From positions 1 through 40,871 of the forward strand of contig JAEOSY010000399.1 in assembly GCA_016840125.1 (NCBI GenBank): a stretch of DNA of 40,871 nucleotides. The letters run 5' to 3'. Below the pieces are notes generated by a model. That model worked only from the letters and a program-made list of their open reading frames with translations. It searched no databases and was not told the origin of the DNA. The position numbers were made by a program, and so were the translations under genes. Origin of the DNA: Candidatus Helarchaeota archaeon (GTDB lineage Archaea > Asgardarchaeota > Lokiarchaeia > Helarchaeales > HEL-GB-A). This document shows positions 19,550-27,243 of this stretch, piece after piece (the stretch's first letter is position 1; every line of letters begins with the position of its first letter).

Positions 19550-19741
19550 ATGGGACTCTTAAGAAGAAGAATGCGTCGGAGACGTAGAAGAGCCTTTGTA
19601 ACAGGGACGGTTATTGGAGCCACAGTAGCTGGAAGTAAGACAAATCTACAAAAAGAAACAACAACTTTCTGTTCCAAATGTGGTGCAGCAGTGGGAATTG
19701 GCTCTAAATTCTGCTCGAAATGCGGCGCACCAACTGAATAA
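19550..19741 (+). CDS. Small zinc-ribbon protein
   Basis: 63 residues. The N-terminus is strongly basic (RRRMRRRRRR, ~5-14), followed by a short Gly/Ala/Val-rich stretch (TGTVIGATVAG) that is too short for a clear membrane helix. The C-terminus holds a zinc ribbon with FCSKCG twice: two CxxC pairs at about residues 41-44 and 55-58, 14 residues apart. This matches the short zinc-ribbon domain found at the ends of many archaeal and bacterial proteins. The role is unknown; the Arg cluster could contact nucleic acid or membrane lipid. It stands alone between the longin-like gene and the convergent dehydrogenase gene (10-base gap). A TATA-like CTTATACTAT at 19501-19510 may be its promoter. Confidence 0.75.
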   Translation: MGLLRRRMRRRRRRAFVTGTVIGATVAGSKTNLQKETTTFCSKCGAAVGIGSKFCSKCGAPTE

Positions 19742-19751
19742 AACTATTAAT

Positions 19752-20780
19752 TCAGTTAGTAGGATGAATCATTAGCTTTAGTGATTCTTTTGCCTCGTTG
19801 GCAAGATTAATCGCTTTGTTAATCTCATCCAGTTTAAAGTGATGTGTGATTAATTTCCTCATGTCAATTTGTTTTTGTTCAATCAAATCCAAGCCCATTT
19901 GATAATAGTCTGGGGAAGAGGAATACGAACCGATAAAATCGAGCTCCATGGAATATATGAGGTTCGGATCGAAGCTAATTTTCCCATGGTCATAGGTTTC
20001 GGCAAAAAACAGATAATGTCCACCTTTAGCAATAAGTTTAAGTCCTTGTTGATAAGCACCTGACTGCCCTACAGTGTTTATTATGGCATGAATACCATGG
20101 TTATCCGTTTTATCCATAATAATTTCTTTTAAATTTTCCTCTCTTGGATTGATCGTATATTTAGCACCATTCTCTTTGGCTTTCTGGAGCCGATAATCTA
20201 CCAAATCAGTCGTGAAAATATCACCACTATTAAATGCCTTCAGGAGTTGGACGAAGATCAAACCAATTGGACCTGATCCAAGGACCAAAACAGTATCTCC
20301 AGGATGTATTCCAACGCGATTTAATCCCCTCAAACAACAGGATAACGGTTCCATGAAGGCGCCTTCGTCGAATGAGATGGAATCTGAAAGTTTGAGAGTA
20401 GTATTACGAACATTTTCAGGAGGAACACGGATATGCGTCGAGAAGCCGCCAGGATCCAAGTTCGTTTTTAGGTATTGATCACAGAGTGAATCATGCCCCT
20501 CCTGACATAATCTGCAGACGCGACAACTTGCATGATGCGCCAGTGCTACACGATCCCCGATTTTAAATTTTGTGTTTTCCACACCACATTCCACAATCCG
20601 CCCCGCAACCTCATGCCCCAAAACAATCGGTGTGGATACGGTTTTATGGATTGCCTTATGAACATCGGTGCCGCAAATTCCCACGGACTTGACTTCTACC
20701 AGAAGCTCATCATTTCCAATGGTTAAATTAACATCCTTAACCCGAAAATCATTCACATCGTAGTAAAAAGCAGCTTTCAA
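19752..20780 (-). CDS. Zinc-dependent medium-chain alcohol/polyol dehydrogenase
   Basis: 342 residues, the normal length for the family. Catalytic zinc ligands C36 (ICGTD), H56 and E57 (LGHE), with E144 in the MEPLSCC motif. A structural zinc lobe is complete, with C86, C89, C92 and C100. The nucleotide-binding Rossmann motif is GSGPIG (168-173). The family includes sorbitol, threonine and alcohol dehydrogenases; the exact substrate cannot be told. The start is a TTG, supported by the canonical N-terminus KAAFYYD and a GTGA ribosome element 8 bases ahead. It is the last gene of a tight minus-strand cluster, 24 bases after the TPR gene. Its link to the MoxR/VWA genes upstream is unclear and it may simply be co-transcribed. 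Confidence 0.9.
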   Translation of the reverse strand: MKAAFYYDVNDFRVKDVNLTIGNDELLVEVKSVGICGTDVHKAIHKTVSTPIVLGHEVAGRIVECGVENTKFKIGDRVALAHHASCRVCRLCQEGHDSLCDQYLKTNLDPGGFSTHIRVPPENVRNTTLKLSDSISFDEGAFMEPLSCCLRGLNRVGIHPGDTVLVLGSGPIGLIFVQLLKAFNSGDIFTTDLVDYRLQKAKENGAKYTINPREENLKEIIMDKTDNHGIHAIINTVGQSGAYQQGLKLIAKGGHYLFFAETYDHGKISFDPNLIYSMELDFIGSYSSSPDYYQMGLDLIEQKQIDMRKLITHHFKLDEINKAINLANEAKESLKLMIHPTN

Positions 20781-20804
20781 GTTTACTCACAATTCAGTAA
20801 TATT

Positions 20805-21158
20805 TTATCGCACAAGTCTTTTTTCGCGCGTAGAGGCGAAATCATTTCCTTTCTCTATACATTCAGCAGCTTTCGAATCCTTACCTAAGGCTAGGTAGGA
20901 TAATCCCATTTGCATCCAAGCTTCCGCGTAGTCTGGTTTAAGAGTAATGGCTGTTTCAAAATTATCTATCGCTTTTGAATATTTCTTTTTATCATGGTAT
21001 GCCATCCCAAGATAAAAATAACCAAAAGAACTCTTAGGTTCAAGTTCGATTGCCTTGTCAAAACATTCAATTGCTTTATCTAGGTCTCCATTTTGCGAGG
21101 CGTTTAAGCCATCAAATACCCATTTAAATGCAGTTTTTTCAATTTCTTCTCGTATCAA
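20805..21158 (-). CDS. Small TPR-repeat protein
   Basis: 117 residues with a TTG start preceded by GGGGCGG. Nearly the whole protein is tetratricopeptide repeats: units near residues 12-45 (GLNASQNGDLDKAIECFDKAIELEP), 46-79 (YFYLGMAYHDKKKYSKAIDNFETAITLKP) and 80-113 (WMQMGLSYLALGKDSKAAECIEKG). TPRs of this kind bind peptides of partner proteins. It sits 12 bases after the phosphoribosyltransferase stop, so translation is probably coupled. TPR proteins are common beside MoxR/VWA modules, as adaptors. No signal peptide. The partner is unknown. Confidence 0.85.
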   Translation of the reverse strand: MIREEIEKTAFKWVFDGLNASQNGDLDKAIECFDKAIELEPKSSFGYFYLGMAYHDKKKYSKAIDNFETAITLKPDYAEAWMQMGLSYLALGKDSKAAECIEKGNDFASTREKRLVR

Positions 21159-21170
21159 CTTTTCCGCCCC

Positions 21171-21764
21171 TTACTCATGTGATTTTACAAGTAGTGCTCT
21201 AATAGAATAGTAGAATTTTATAAGTTTACTCGAAAATCCTATGTCCAGAAGCTTGTCTTTGACATCCTCTAATTTATCTATATTATAATATTTTTGTGTT
21301 AATGTATCGAGGCTCTCAAGACGTTCCCACGGGAAGATAATCCATGCATCGGTTTCTTTAACATAATAATCAGGTACGAACGCAGTCCAAGGCTTGATGT
21401 AGACCGTGGCAGTCATGATATAGGCACATTGCTGCTCATTCAAGTAATCCTTCACGATAAGTAAGCTATTCCCAGAATCTGAAACATCATCACATATCAA
21501 AATCTTTTGTCCTGCAAGGCTACAGGGTAAAGCCTGGGTAATCAGTGGTTTTTCTCGCTTTTCTTGGATACCTTCGTAGTATGTAACATTTATATGGTAG
21601 ATCGTAGGAATTTTCAGGAAGTCAGATAACATTCGGGATGGATACGCGCCCCCCCGTTCAACACTCACTATAGCATCAAATTTATGTTTGGCTTGAAGAA
21701 TCGTTTGAGCTAAATCTCGCGTGTAAAGTTCCATCTCATCCCAATTTGGGATTTCATATTTCAT
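21171..21764 (-). CDS. Purine-type phosphoribosyltransferase (PRTase)
   Basis: The start is moved to the ATG at 21764 (197 residues): GGAGGTG lies 6 bases upstream, and the in-frame GTG at 21773 is part of that site. The PRPP-binding loop of type I PRTases is clear at residues 88-101 (ILICDDVSDSGNSL). An upstream AIVSVERGGAYPSRMLSDFL resembles the PPi-loop region of xanthine/hypoxanthine PRTases, and IIFPWE near the C-terminal part resembles the base-binding hood of Gpt-type enzymes. The likely reaction is purine base + PRPP to nucleotide, i.e. salvage. Residues after ~150 form a helical extension. It lies between the VWA and TPR genes with short gaps, so it is part of the cluster, though a salvage enzyme there is unexpected. 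Confidence 0.85.
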   Translation of the reverse strand: MKYEIPNWDEMELYTRDLAQTILQAKHKFDAIVSVERGGAYPSRMLSDFLKIPTIYHINVTYYEGIQEKREKPLITQALPCSLAGQKILICDDVSDSGNSLLIVKDYLNEQQCAYIMTATVYIKPWTAFVPDYYVKETDAWIIFPWERLESLDTLTQKYYNIDKLEDVKDKLLDIGFSSKLIKFYYSIRALLVKSHE

Positions 21765-21785
21765 AAGTTCCACCTCCCTAAATTT

Positions 21786-23114
21786 CTATAATAATTTTTT
21801 AATTGCTTCATCTAATCCATCCAGCGATAAATGAAACATGGGGAATACTTTCCCGATGTACCAGATAGTTGAGTTCACATACCAATACCGGGGCTCTACC
21901 GGATTGATCCAAACCGACTTTTCAAAGTGATGCTTGAGTCGTTTAAGCCATACTAATCCAGGGGTTGGATTGTAGTTGTAATAATCAATAGATCCTCCAC
22001 GGGCAAATAATTCGGAATGAGCCATCGAGGCATCTCCGACAATGACTATTTTATAATCTTTATCATATGTTCGGAGAAGTTCAGTGGTTTCAATCGATTC
22101 TCTGAATTGCATGTTTTTGTATAGCCTATCATAAATACAATTATGAAAATAGAGATATTTGAAATCCTTAAAGGTTTTCATTTGATTTGCTGCCGAGAAA
22201 ATTCGATTGACCATCATATAATAGGGATCCATACTCCCGCCAGCATCCATCATTAATAACACTTTGGCTCTATTTTTTCTCGGAGGCATCATCACTATCT
22301 CTAATTCACCCGCGTTCTTGCAGGTCTTATCAATAGTTTCATCTAAATCCAATTCCTCCTCAAGACCTGTCCTTTTTAGATTTCTAAGTTTCTTCAAAGC
22401 CATTTGAATTTGGCGAATATCTAGAATCAAATCGGACCGGTAGTTGCGAAAATGTCGACGCATGGCAACTTGGATTGCGCTATGGGAGCGGGTTTGCCTC
22501 GCCAGACTAATACCTGAAGGATGTTGCCCACCTTCACCGAAGGGAGAAGTACCTCCAGTTCCGATCCAGTGATCACCACCATCATGACGCTCATCCTGCT
22601 CCTGCATTCGTTCCTCGAAAAGCCGTCGCAACTCATCTAAAGTTAAGCGCTCCATTGCAGCGAGTTGTTCCGGAGAAAGCAGCCCTTGAAGTTCAAAGGG
22701 GTCCTGAAGCCATTTTCTAAGCGCTTCACTTGGTTCAAGAGGTATTTTAAAATCTTTAAATGCTTCTAGGAGCGATTTTCTAAACTTTTCAAAAAAGGGG
22801 CTTTGTAAAAGCCGAAGGCGCTCCTCAGGGGTAAACATGTGGATGATATCAAATGGTGCTTGCATCCATTGCTCGAATGCCTCCTTTATATCGAGTGGAA
22901 TTTCGACACCCTTGAAGGTCTCTAGGAACGCTTCAGTGTAATTATCGTATTTTTCCACCTTCTTAACGAGTAACGATCGAGAAATGTAAAAGAATTTATC
23001 GAAATTAGTATCCATTAAGTTTTTTTCCAGAGCATCAAGAAATATAAACCATTCAGTTAAAGTAACCGGCACATTTCTCTTTCTGAGATTATAAAAGAAC
23101 TCACTAAATACCAT
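21786..23114 (-). CDS. CoxE-type VWA-domain protein, partner of the MoxR ATPase
   Basis: 442 residues, cytoplasmic. The N-terminal ~200 residues are helical, with two related segments (ETFKGVEIP and EAFKDFKIPLEPSEALRKWLQDPF). The VWA domain begins around residue 280 with VLLMMDAGGSMDP: a MIDAS metal site at D290, S294 and M295 in the DxGGS form typical of CoxE-like proteins. It continues to IVIVGDASMAHSEL and to a VWINP motif near the end, as in that family. CoxE/VWA proteins work with MoxR AAA+ ATPases to remodel, or insert metal into, target proteins. The start is 4 bases after the FG-GAP membrane gene and the MoxR gene is two genes upstream. The membrane protein placed between them is a candidate target. 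Confidence 0.88.
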   Translation of the reverse strand: MVFSEFFYNLRKRNVPVTLTEWFIFLDALEKNLMDTNFDKFFYISRSLLVKKVEKYDNYTEAFLETFKGVEIPLDIKEAFEQWMQAPFDIIHMFTPEERLRLLQSPFFEKFRKSLLEAFKDFKIPLEPSEALRKWLQDPFELQGLLSPEQLAAMERLTLDELRRLFEERMQEQDERHDGGDHWIGTGGTSPFGEGGQHPSGISLARQTRSHSAIQVAMRRHFRNYRSDLILDIRQIQMALKKLRNLKRTGLEEELDLDETIDKTCKNAGELEIVMMPPRKNRAKVLLMMDAGGSMDPYYMMVNRIFSAANQMKTFKDFKYLYFHNCIYDRLYKNMQFRESIETTELLRTYDKDYKIVIVGDASMAHSELFARGGSIDYYNYNPTPGLVWLKRLKHHFEKSVWINPVEPRYWYVNSTIWYIGKVFPMFHLSLDGLDEAIKKLL

Positions 23115-23118
23115 TGCA

Positions 23119-25644
23119 TTAAAAACCTTTATCTGATTTATGTTCTTCTTTCATTTGAACAGGTGTTCCCTGATCTTGGAAGACAATCTTCTTTGAGCTA
23201 ATCTTAAAGCCATTTTTTCTCATCCGTTCATAGACATTGCGCCTATTATCATCCAAATGCCGTTCTGTATAAAAGATGGAAATCATCATCAACCCAATCC
23301 CGCTGATAAAAGGAAAGCCATAGAAAAATACATACAGAAAGAATTGGCCAAGGATTGCCATTTCTGAACCTGGTCCCGTTTGGACATTAGTTAAATCTAT
23401 TGTCAAGATTAAGTTATAATAACTCCAAATAGCAGTGAATCCGGCAATAGCTTTGATGGGATTTAAAGCCCATGATGAGATTCGTTCCACATCTGCAGGG
23501 AGGTGGTCTTGTTTGTATGATAAATAATAGACTAGTCCACAATCATCGATTAACCATGAAGAGGGAATGAAAAAGACCATGAAAATATAGGATATTATCA
23601 TGGGGATAACTGCATAATATAGGAAGTAGTATAGAAATTCCAAAAACTCCGCGGATTCTACAGCTATGCTGGGCAGGGAAGGGGCCAAATACGTATAAAG
23701 GTTAATTCCAATTGCAATGGAAACGAGTGTAGGAAATATAGCACGTCGGAACATCTGGAACAAGCTTAACTTTTTTGGATTCTCCATTCCGAGTACTAGA
23801 ATATCTTTCTCGACGTTTCGATAGAATTTGAATGTGAATCTACGGAACTTCAAGAACCAGATACTGTAATAAGCGGCTGCCTTTTTATAGAGTGCAGGAA
23901 TGAGCGGAAAGGCGGTGAACCATATTAAGAAAGCAAGAGCCATTCCTAGAATAGCTCGTTCATTGACAGAACCTAAGATGAGAGTTGTATTAAATACACC
24001 TGCCATAGTCATCACGATGATGAATAGGAAAGTAATTAAGAAAAGGATGAAAAGGGTAATGAATAGGGGAGTTCTGCTTGGTTTAGTATCCGTTTCCTCG
24101 AATGAACTCACCTCTTCCGTTTTCTTCAAGTGGATCTGTTTTCTTTTCAGGAGTAAAATTAGAATTGAGATAACTAGTAAAACGAGCGCGGTTATTACCG
24201 CAATAAAATAGTGGATATATTCAGGATAAAGGTGAAAGAGCAACCAATAACTACTTGGACCTTTAGCTGAAACGACTGCTACATTGTCACCTGCGGCAGT
24301 TAGAAGCCCAACCCAGTCCGCATCAAAATTGGGAATTAATCCTACATATTCATCGTGATAATAGCCCTGGGTTTTCCATATGGTTGAAAAACTATCAAAC
24401 ATGACTAGCTCTACAAACTCATCCATCTCTTGGGTTGTAGTCAATTCATATATCAAGAAGAGTTTCGATTGGTTATCGAGTGTATATCTCCGGGGTACAA
24501 ATTTTACATTCAGTTGCGGATAATCAAAGCTGCTGTTTTCTAAGAAGTTCAAATGGGTGCTATTAACAGAAAAAGTCCTCAGGAGATACGATTCTATCGG
24601 GTATCTATCAAAAAGAACTAGAAAATCATCCCTTGAGTCCCCAGCAATATCATCAATTCGCTCGAGTTTTCTAAAGGATAATGACTCTATTGAATTATTA
24701 AAGGAGTCAATAATAACCCCCCTCGTAGCGTTGAGTAAATATAACCGTGAATGAGTTGCTATCAGAACTTCAGAGACATTATCCCCATCCAGATCTTCCA
24801 AGATGAAGTATTCCTCAACAACATTAATATCAGGGGTAGTATTCCAGCTGAGCGTGTAGGTTACAGAATTTGAGGAGTTGAGAAGAAAAACCCAATTCTC
24901 GCTGAATCCGACTATAAAGCGATCGGAACTATAATTCAAGAAGCTGATAGAAGAAACCTTATTTTTGGTATATTGATATTGCCGTACAATGGAACCGTTA
25001 ACTAAGTAGGCAGTAATGTTAGAATGGGCGGGATGGTCGGTTACATTGGAAGTGACTATAATAAAATCCTCGATTTCGTCCGAGAAGTTTGTATCCGATA
25101 CAAGGATGTCTGTAACGTATTCATTTGTCAAATTTACTTCTCCATTAATGGGTATAATCGTCCCATTCCGCCCTGAGAGAAAGGAATTTCCGAACATGTG
25201 GGGGATCAATTCGGATCTATTATTCGTAGTCCAATTCCCTGAGGCGGTTCCATAGGTTAAAAAGAAATCTTTAAGCCCATCACCATCCAAATCAAAGACT
25301 TGGTGGATCTTTTTTGCGGGACCGCCAAGTATTTTGTCCCAAATTACCGCTCCGGTAGCTCCGTCATGGAGCGTGACCATCCCAAAATATGGGTTTAAAA
25401 TTTGACCCTCATCAGTAGTTTCTGTAGGTTCCGCAATTGTTACAAGATCCAGGATGCCATCACCATTCATATCATCACACTGGAGCGTTTGTAAATCATG
25501 TGCAAAGGGAAAAGGATTTTCATGCTCCCAGCCTTTTATAGCAGTCATTTGCGTAAAAAAAAGAATAATAAACGAGGACGCTACAATTAGAGAGAGAAGC
25601 ACTAAGAAAAGAGTTCCGCGCGCCTTTTTCCTCGGTTCTTTCAT
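23119..25644 (-). CDS. Polytopic membrane protein with FG-GAP-type extracellular domain
   Basis: 841 residues. It starts with a basic N-terminus and a membrane helix (TLFLVLLSLIVASSFIILFF, ~11-30). The ectodomain runs to ~residue 480 and has degenerate FG-GAP calcium loops: DDMNGDGILDLV, DLDGDGLKDFF and DLDGDNVSEVLI. It has many sequons. A helix at ~485-505 (FIAVITALVLLVISILILLL) is followed by a charged linker, then about six further helices. The C-terminal ~40 residues are charged and presumably cytoplasmic. Overall it resembles a surface-sensing or anchoring protein. It has a strong site (AGGGGATCC) ahead of the ATG, and lies between MoxR (23-base gap) and the VWA gene (4-base gap), so the three are very likely co-expressed. 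I do not recognise the membrane part. Confidence 0.85.
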   Translation of the reverse strand: MKEPRKKARGTLFLVLLSLIVASSFIILFFTQMTAIKGWEHENPFPFAHDLQTLQCDDMNGDGILDLVTIAEPTETTDEGQILNPYFGMVTLHDGATGAVIWDKILGGPAKKIHQVFDLDGDGLKDFFLTYGTASGNWTTNNRSELIPHMFGNSFLSGRNGTIIPINGEVNLTNEYVTDILVSDTNFSDEIEDFIIVTSNVTDHPAHSNITAYLVNGSIVRQYQYTKNKVSSISFLNYSSDRFIVGFSENWVFLLNSSNSVTYTLSWNTTPDINVVEEYFILEDLDGDNVSEVLIATHSRLYLLNATRGVIIDSFNNSIESLSFRKLERIDDIAGDSRDDFLVLFDRYPIESYLLRTFSVNSTHLNFLENSSFDYPQLNVKFVPRRYTLDNQSKLFLIYELTTTQEMDEFVELVMFDSFSTIWKTQGYYHDEYVGLIPNFDADWVGLLTAAGDNVAVVSAKGPSSYWLLFHLYPEYIHYFIAVITALVLLVISILILLLKRKQIHLKKTEEVSSFEETDTKPSRTPLFITLFILFLITFLFIIVMTMAGVFNTTLILGSVNERAILGMALAFLIWFTAFPLIPALYKKAAAYYSIWFLKFRRFTFKFYRNVEKDILVLGMENPKKLSLFQMFRRAIFPTLVSIAIGINLYTYLAPSLPSIAVESAEFLEFLYYFLYYAVIPMIISYIFMVFFIPSSWLIDDCGLVYYLSYKQDHLPADVERISSWALNPIKAIAGFTAIWSYYNLILTIDLTNVQTGPGSEMAILGQFFLYVFFYGFPFISGIGLMMISIFYTERHLDDNRRNVYERMRKNGFKISSKKIVFQDQGTPVQMKEEHKSDKGF

Positions 25645-25667
25645 GTTGGATCCCCTAATAACAATTT

Positions 25668-26522
25668 TTAATAAAAGCTTCGTTCATCAGTATACCCTTT
25701 CTCTTTGGAAAGCATCTCATAATCTTGTTCTTTTTTAATTAAGGCACCCAGAAATGGGAATGTGTCAGTCAGTTCCCTTTCAGAGATACCCGCTTTTATC
25801 AAAACGCCGATCCAATCAATAAGTTCGCTGGTGGAAGGTTTTTTACGGAGATAATCAACTTTCCGTAATTTATAGAACTTTTCGAGGCATTGCCACATCA
25901 GTTCTTTCCGTACATTGGGATGATGCACATGTACAATCTTTTCCATTAATTCTGGTTCGGGAAACTCGATATAATGGAAAACACAGCGCCGAAGGAAAGC
26001 ATCTGGCAATTCTTTTTCATTATTACTTGTAATTATCACAATCGGGCGCTGTTTCGCTTTTATAGTATCGCCCGTTTCATAAATAAAAAATAACATCTCA
26101 TCTAGTTCATTTAACAGATCATTCGGAAATTCGATATCGGCTTTATCAACTTCATCAATCAAAATTACCACTTGCTCATCTGAATTAAAGGCTTCACCAA
26201 GTTTGCCTAATCGAATGTAATTTCGAATATCAGAAACTTCCTTATCGCCGAATCGGCTATCATATAGCCGTTGGACAGTATCATAAACATAGAGCCCATC
26301 TTTCGCCTTGGTTGTAGATTTTATATTCCAAACGATAAGCCGCTTCCCTAATCCTTTCGCAATGCTGTGGGCTAATAGAGTTTTACCTGTTCCAGGCTCG
26401 CCACGTACCAAAAGCGGACGTTCTAGGGCGATAGCCACGTTCACAATGTCTTTTAAATCCGGTGAAACAATATAATCATCCGTCCCCTGAAACCTGTCAA
26501 ATTTTTCTGTCACAAAACTCAC
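25668..26522 (-). CDS. MoxR-type AAA+ ATPase
   Basis: 284 residues. Walker A is GEPGTGKT (41-48), Walker B is VVILIDEVDKAD (~118-129), sensor 1 is ITSNNEKELPDAF, and the arginine finger lies in LRRC. This is the MoxR/CbbQ/NorQ type, a chaperone-like ATPase acting with VWA proteins. It is the first gene of the cluster with the FG-GAP membrane protein and the CoxE-type VWA protein. The start is uncertain: GTG at 26522 gives MSFVTEKF, while a GTG at 26513 has better spacing from GATGTGAG. The C-terminal ~100 residues are the helical lid. A TATA box lies at 26576-26585. Confidence 0.92.
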   Translation of the reverse strand: MSFVTEKFDRFQGTDDYIVSPDLKDIVNVAIALERPLLVRGEPGTGKTLLAHSIAKGLGKRLIVWNIKSTTKAKDGLYVYDTVQRLYDSRFGDKEVSDIRNYIRLGKLGEAFNSDEQVVILIDEVDKADIEFPNDLLNELDEMLFFIYETGDTIKAKQRPIVIITSNNEKELPDAFLRRCVFHYIEFPEPELMEKIVHVHHPNVRKELMWQCLEKFYKLRKVDYLRKKPSTSELIDWIGVLIKAGISERELTDTFPFLGALIKKEQDYEMLSKEKGYTDERSFY

Positions 26523-26575
26523 ATCACTCTTAACATTTCTGATAAAACACGCTCACTAAAATTCTTAAAAGTTCT

Positions 26576-26585
26576 TCTTTATAAC
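26576..26585 (-). promoter_or_regulatory. TATA box ahead of the MoxR cluster
   Basis: GTTATAAAGA on the minus strand, about 55-60 bases upstream of the MoxR start. The presumed transcript start is near 26553. This is the only plausible promoter between the MoxR gene and the DUF6125-like gene, consistent with a cluster of six genes read from here. Confidence 0.45.
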
Positions 26586-26604
26586 TGATTGAAAGGTTCT
26601 GAAT

Positions 26605-27120
26605 TTATATTTTAAGAGAAAATTCCCAAGCACAATAATATTCAGGGGGATGGTCATCTGGTGGACAGGCAATACATCGTGTTTCAATCCGGGAATCTAT
26701 TGTTTTCGCAAAATTCGCATACTCGACTAATCCTACCGGTTTGCAAGGGAAATCTGGTAAATTTTTTCGGTTGCGGGCGGCTTGCACGCGGCAATTAGTC
26801 ATTCGAAAAACACACCGGGTATCAGAAACTTCGATAATTTCTTGTACGTTAATATAAGCATAGAGCCGATATTGAAGAGCTTTGACGAGTGCAGGAATAC
26901 CCCCATTTTGTGGGATATTATGTCTTTTCATGATTCTTTGAGCTTCTATAACGGTGAAACGTGCCCAAGCAGCAGTATCACGTTCAATGGCAACCTCAAT
27001 TCCATACTTCTCTTCCACTGCTTGGAACCAGAGTCCATCATGTGCTAACCAATTTTTCGCTGCATCTTGCAGAAGATCAACAAGTTCATCTTTGGTTAAT
27101 TTTTGTAATTGGGGAAACAT
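26605..27120 (-). CDS. DUF6125-like protein with conserved cysteines
   Basis: 171 residues, soluble. The N-terminal half is helical and resembles proteins annotated as DUF6125 or L-2-amino-thiazoline-4-carboxylic acid hydrolase-like (LTKDELVDLLQDAAKNWLAHDGLWF, KYGIEVAIERDTAAW). The C-terminal half has six cysteines at 103, 110, 126, 149, 152 and 163, including CIAC, which could bind a metal or Fe-S cluster. I infer the family from memory of the motif; no activity is established for most members. A TATA box centred about 27 bases ahead of the ATG and the lack of a ribosome site suggest a leaderless transcript. It lies upstream of the MoxR cluster but has its own promoter. Confidence 0.75.
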   Translation of the reverse strand: MFPQLQKLTKDELVDLLQDAAKNWLAHDGLWFQAVEEKYGIEVAIERDTAAWARFTVIEAQRIMKRHNIPQNGGIPALVKALQYRLYAYINVQEIIEVSDTRCVFRMTNCRVQAARNRKNLPDFPCKPVGLVEYANFAKTIDSRIETRCIACPPDDHPPEYYCAWEFSLKI

Positions 27121-27142
27121 GAGTGCATATGCGAGTCATTAC

Positions 27143-27152
27143 AATATAAAAT
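27143..27152 (-). promoter_or_regulatory. TATA box suggesting a leaderless DUF6125-like mRNA
   Basis: TTTTATATTG on the minus strand is centred about 27 bases before the ATG at 27120, the usual TATA-to-transcript-start distance in archaea. No GGAGG-type site precedes the ATG, which fits leaderless initiation. Confidence 0.5.
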
Positions 27153-27243
27153 TTTAATTAATGGTTGTAATTATTGTTGGATGATATAGAGTAGTGAAAT
27201 AAAGCAGTCGTTTCAGCTAAAGATCCAAGTAGTTATTGAGCCG

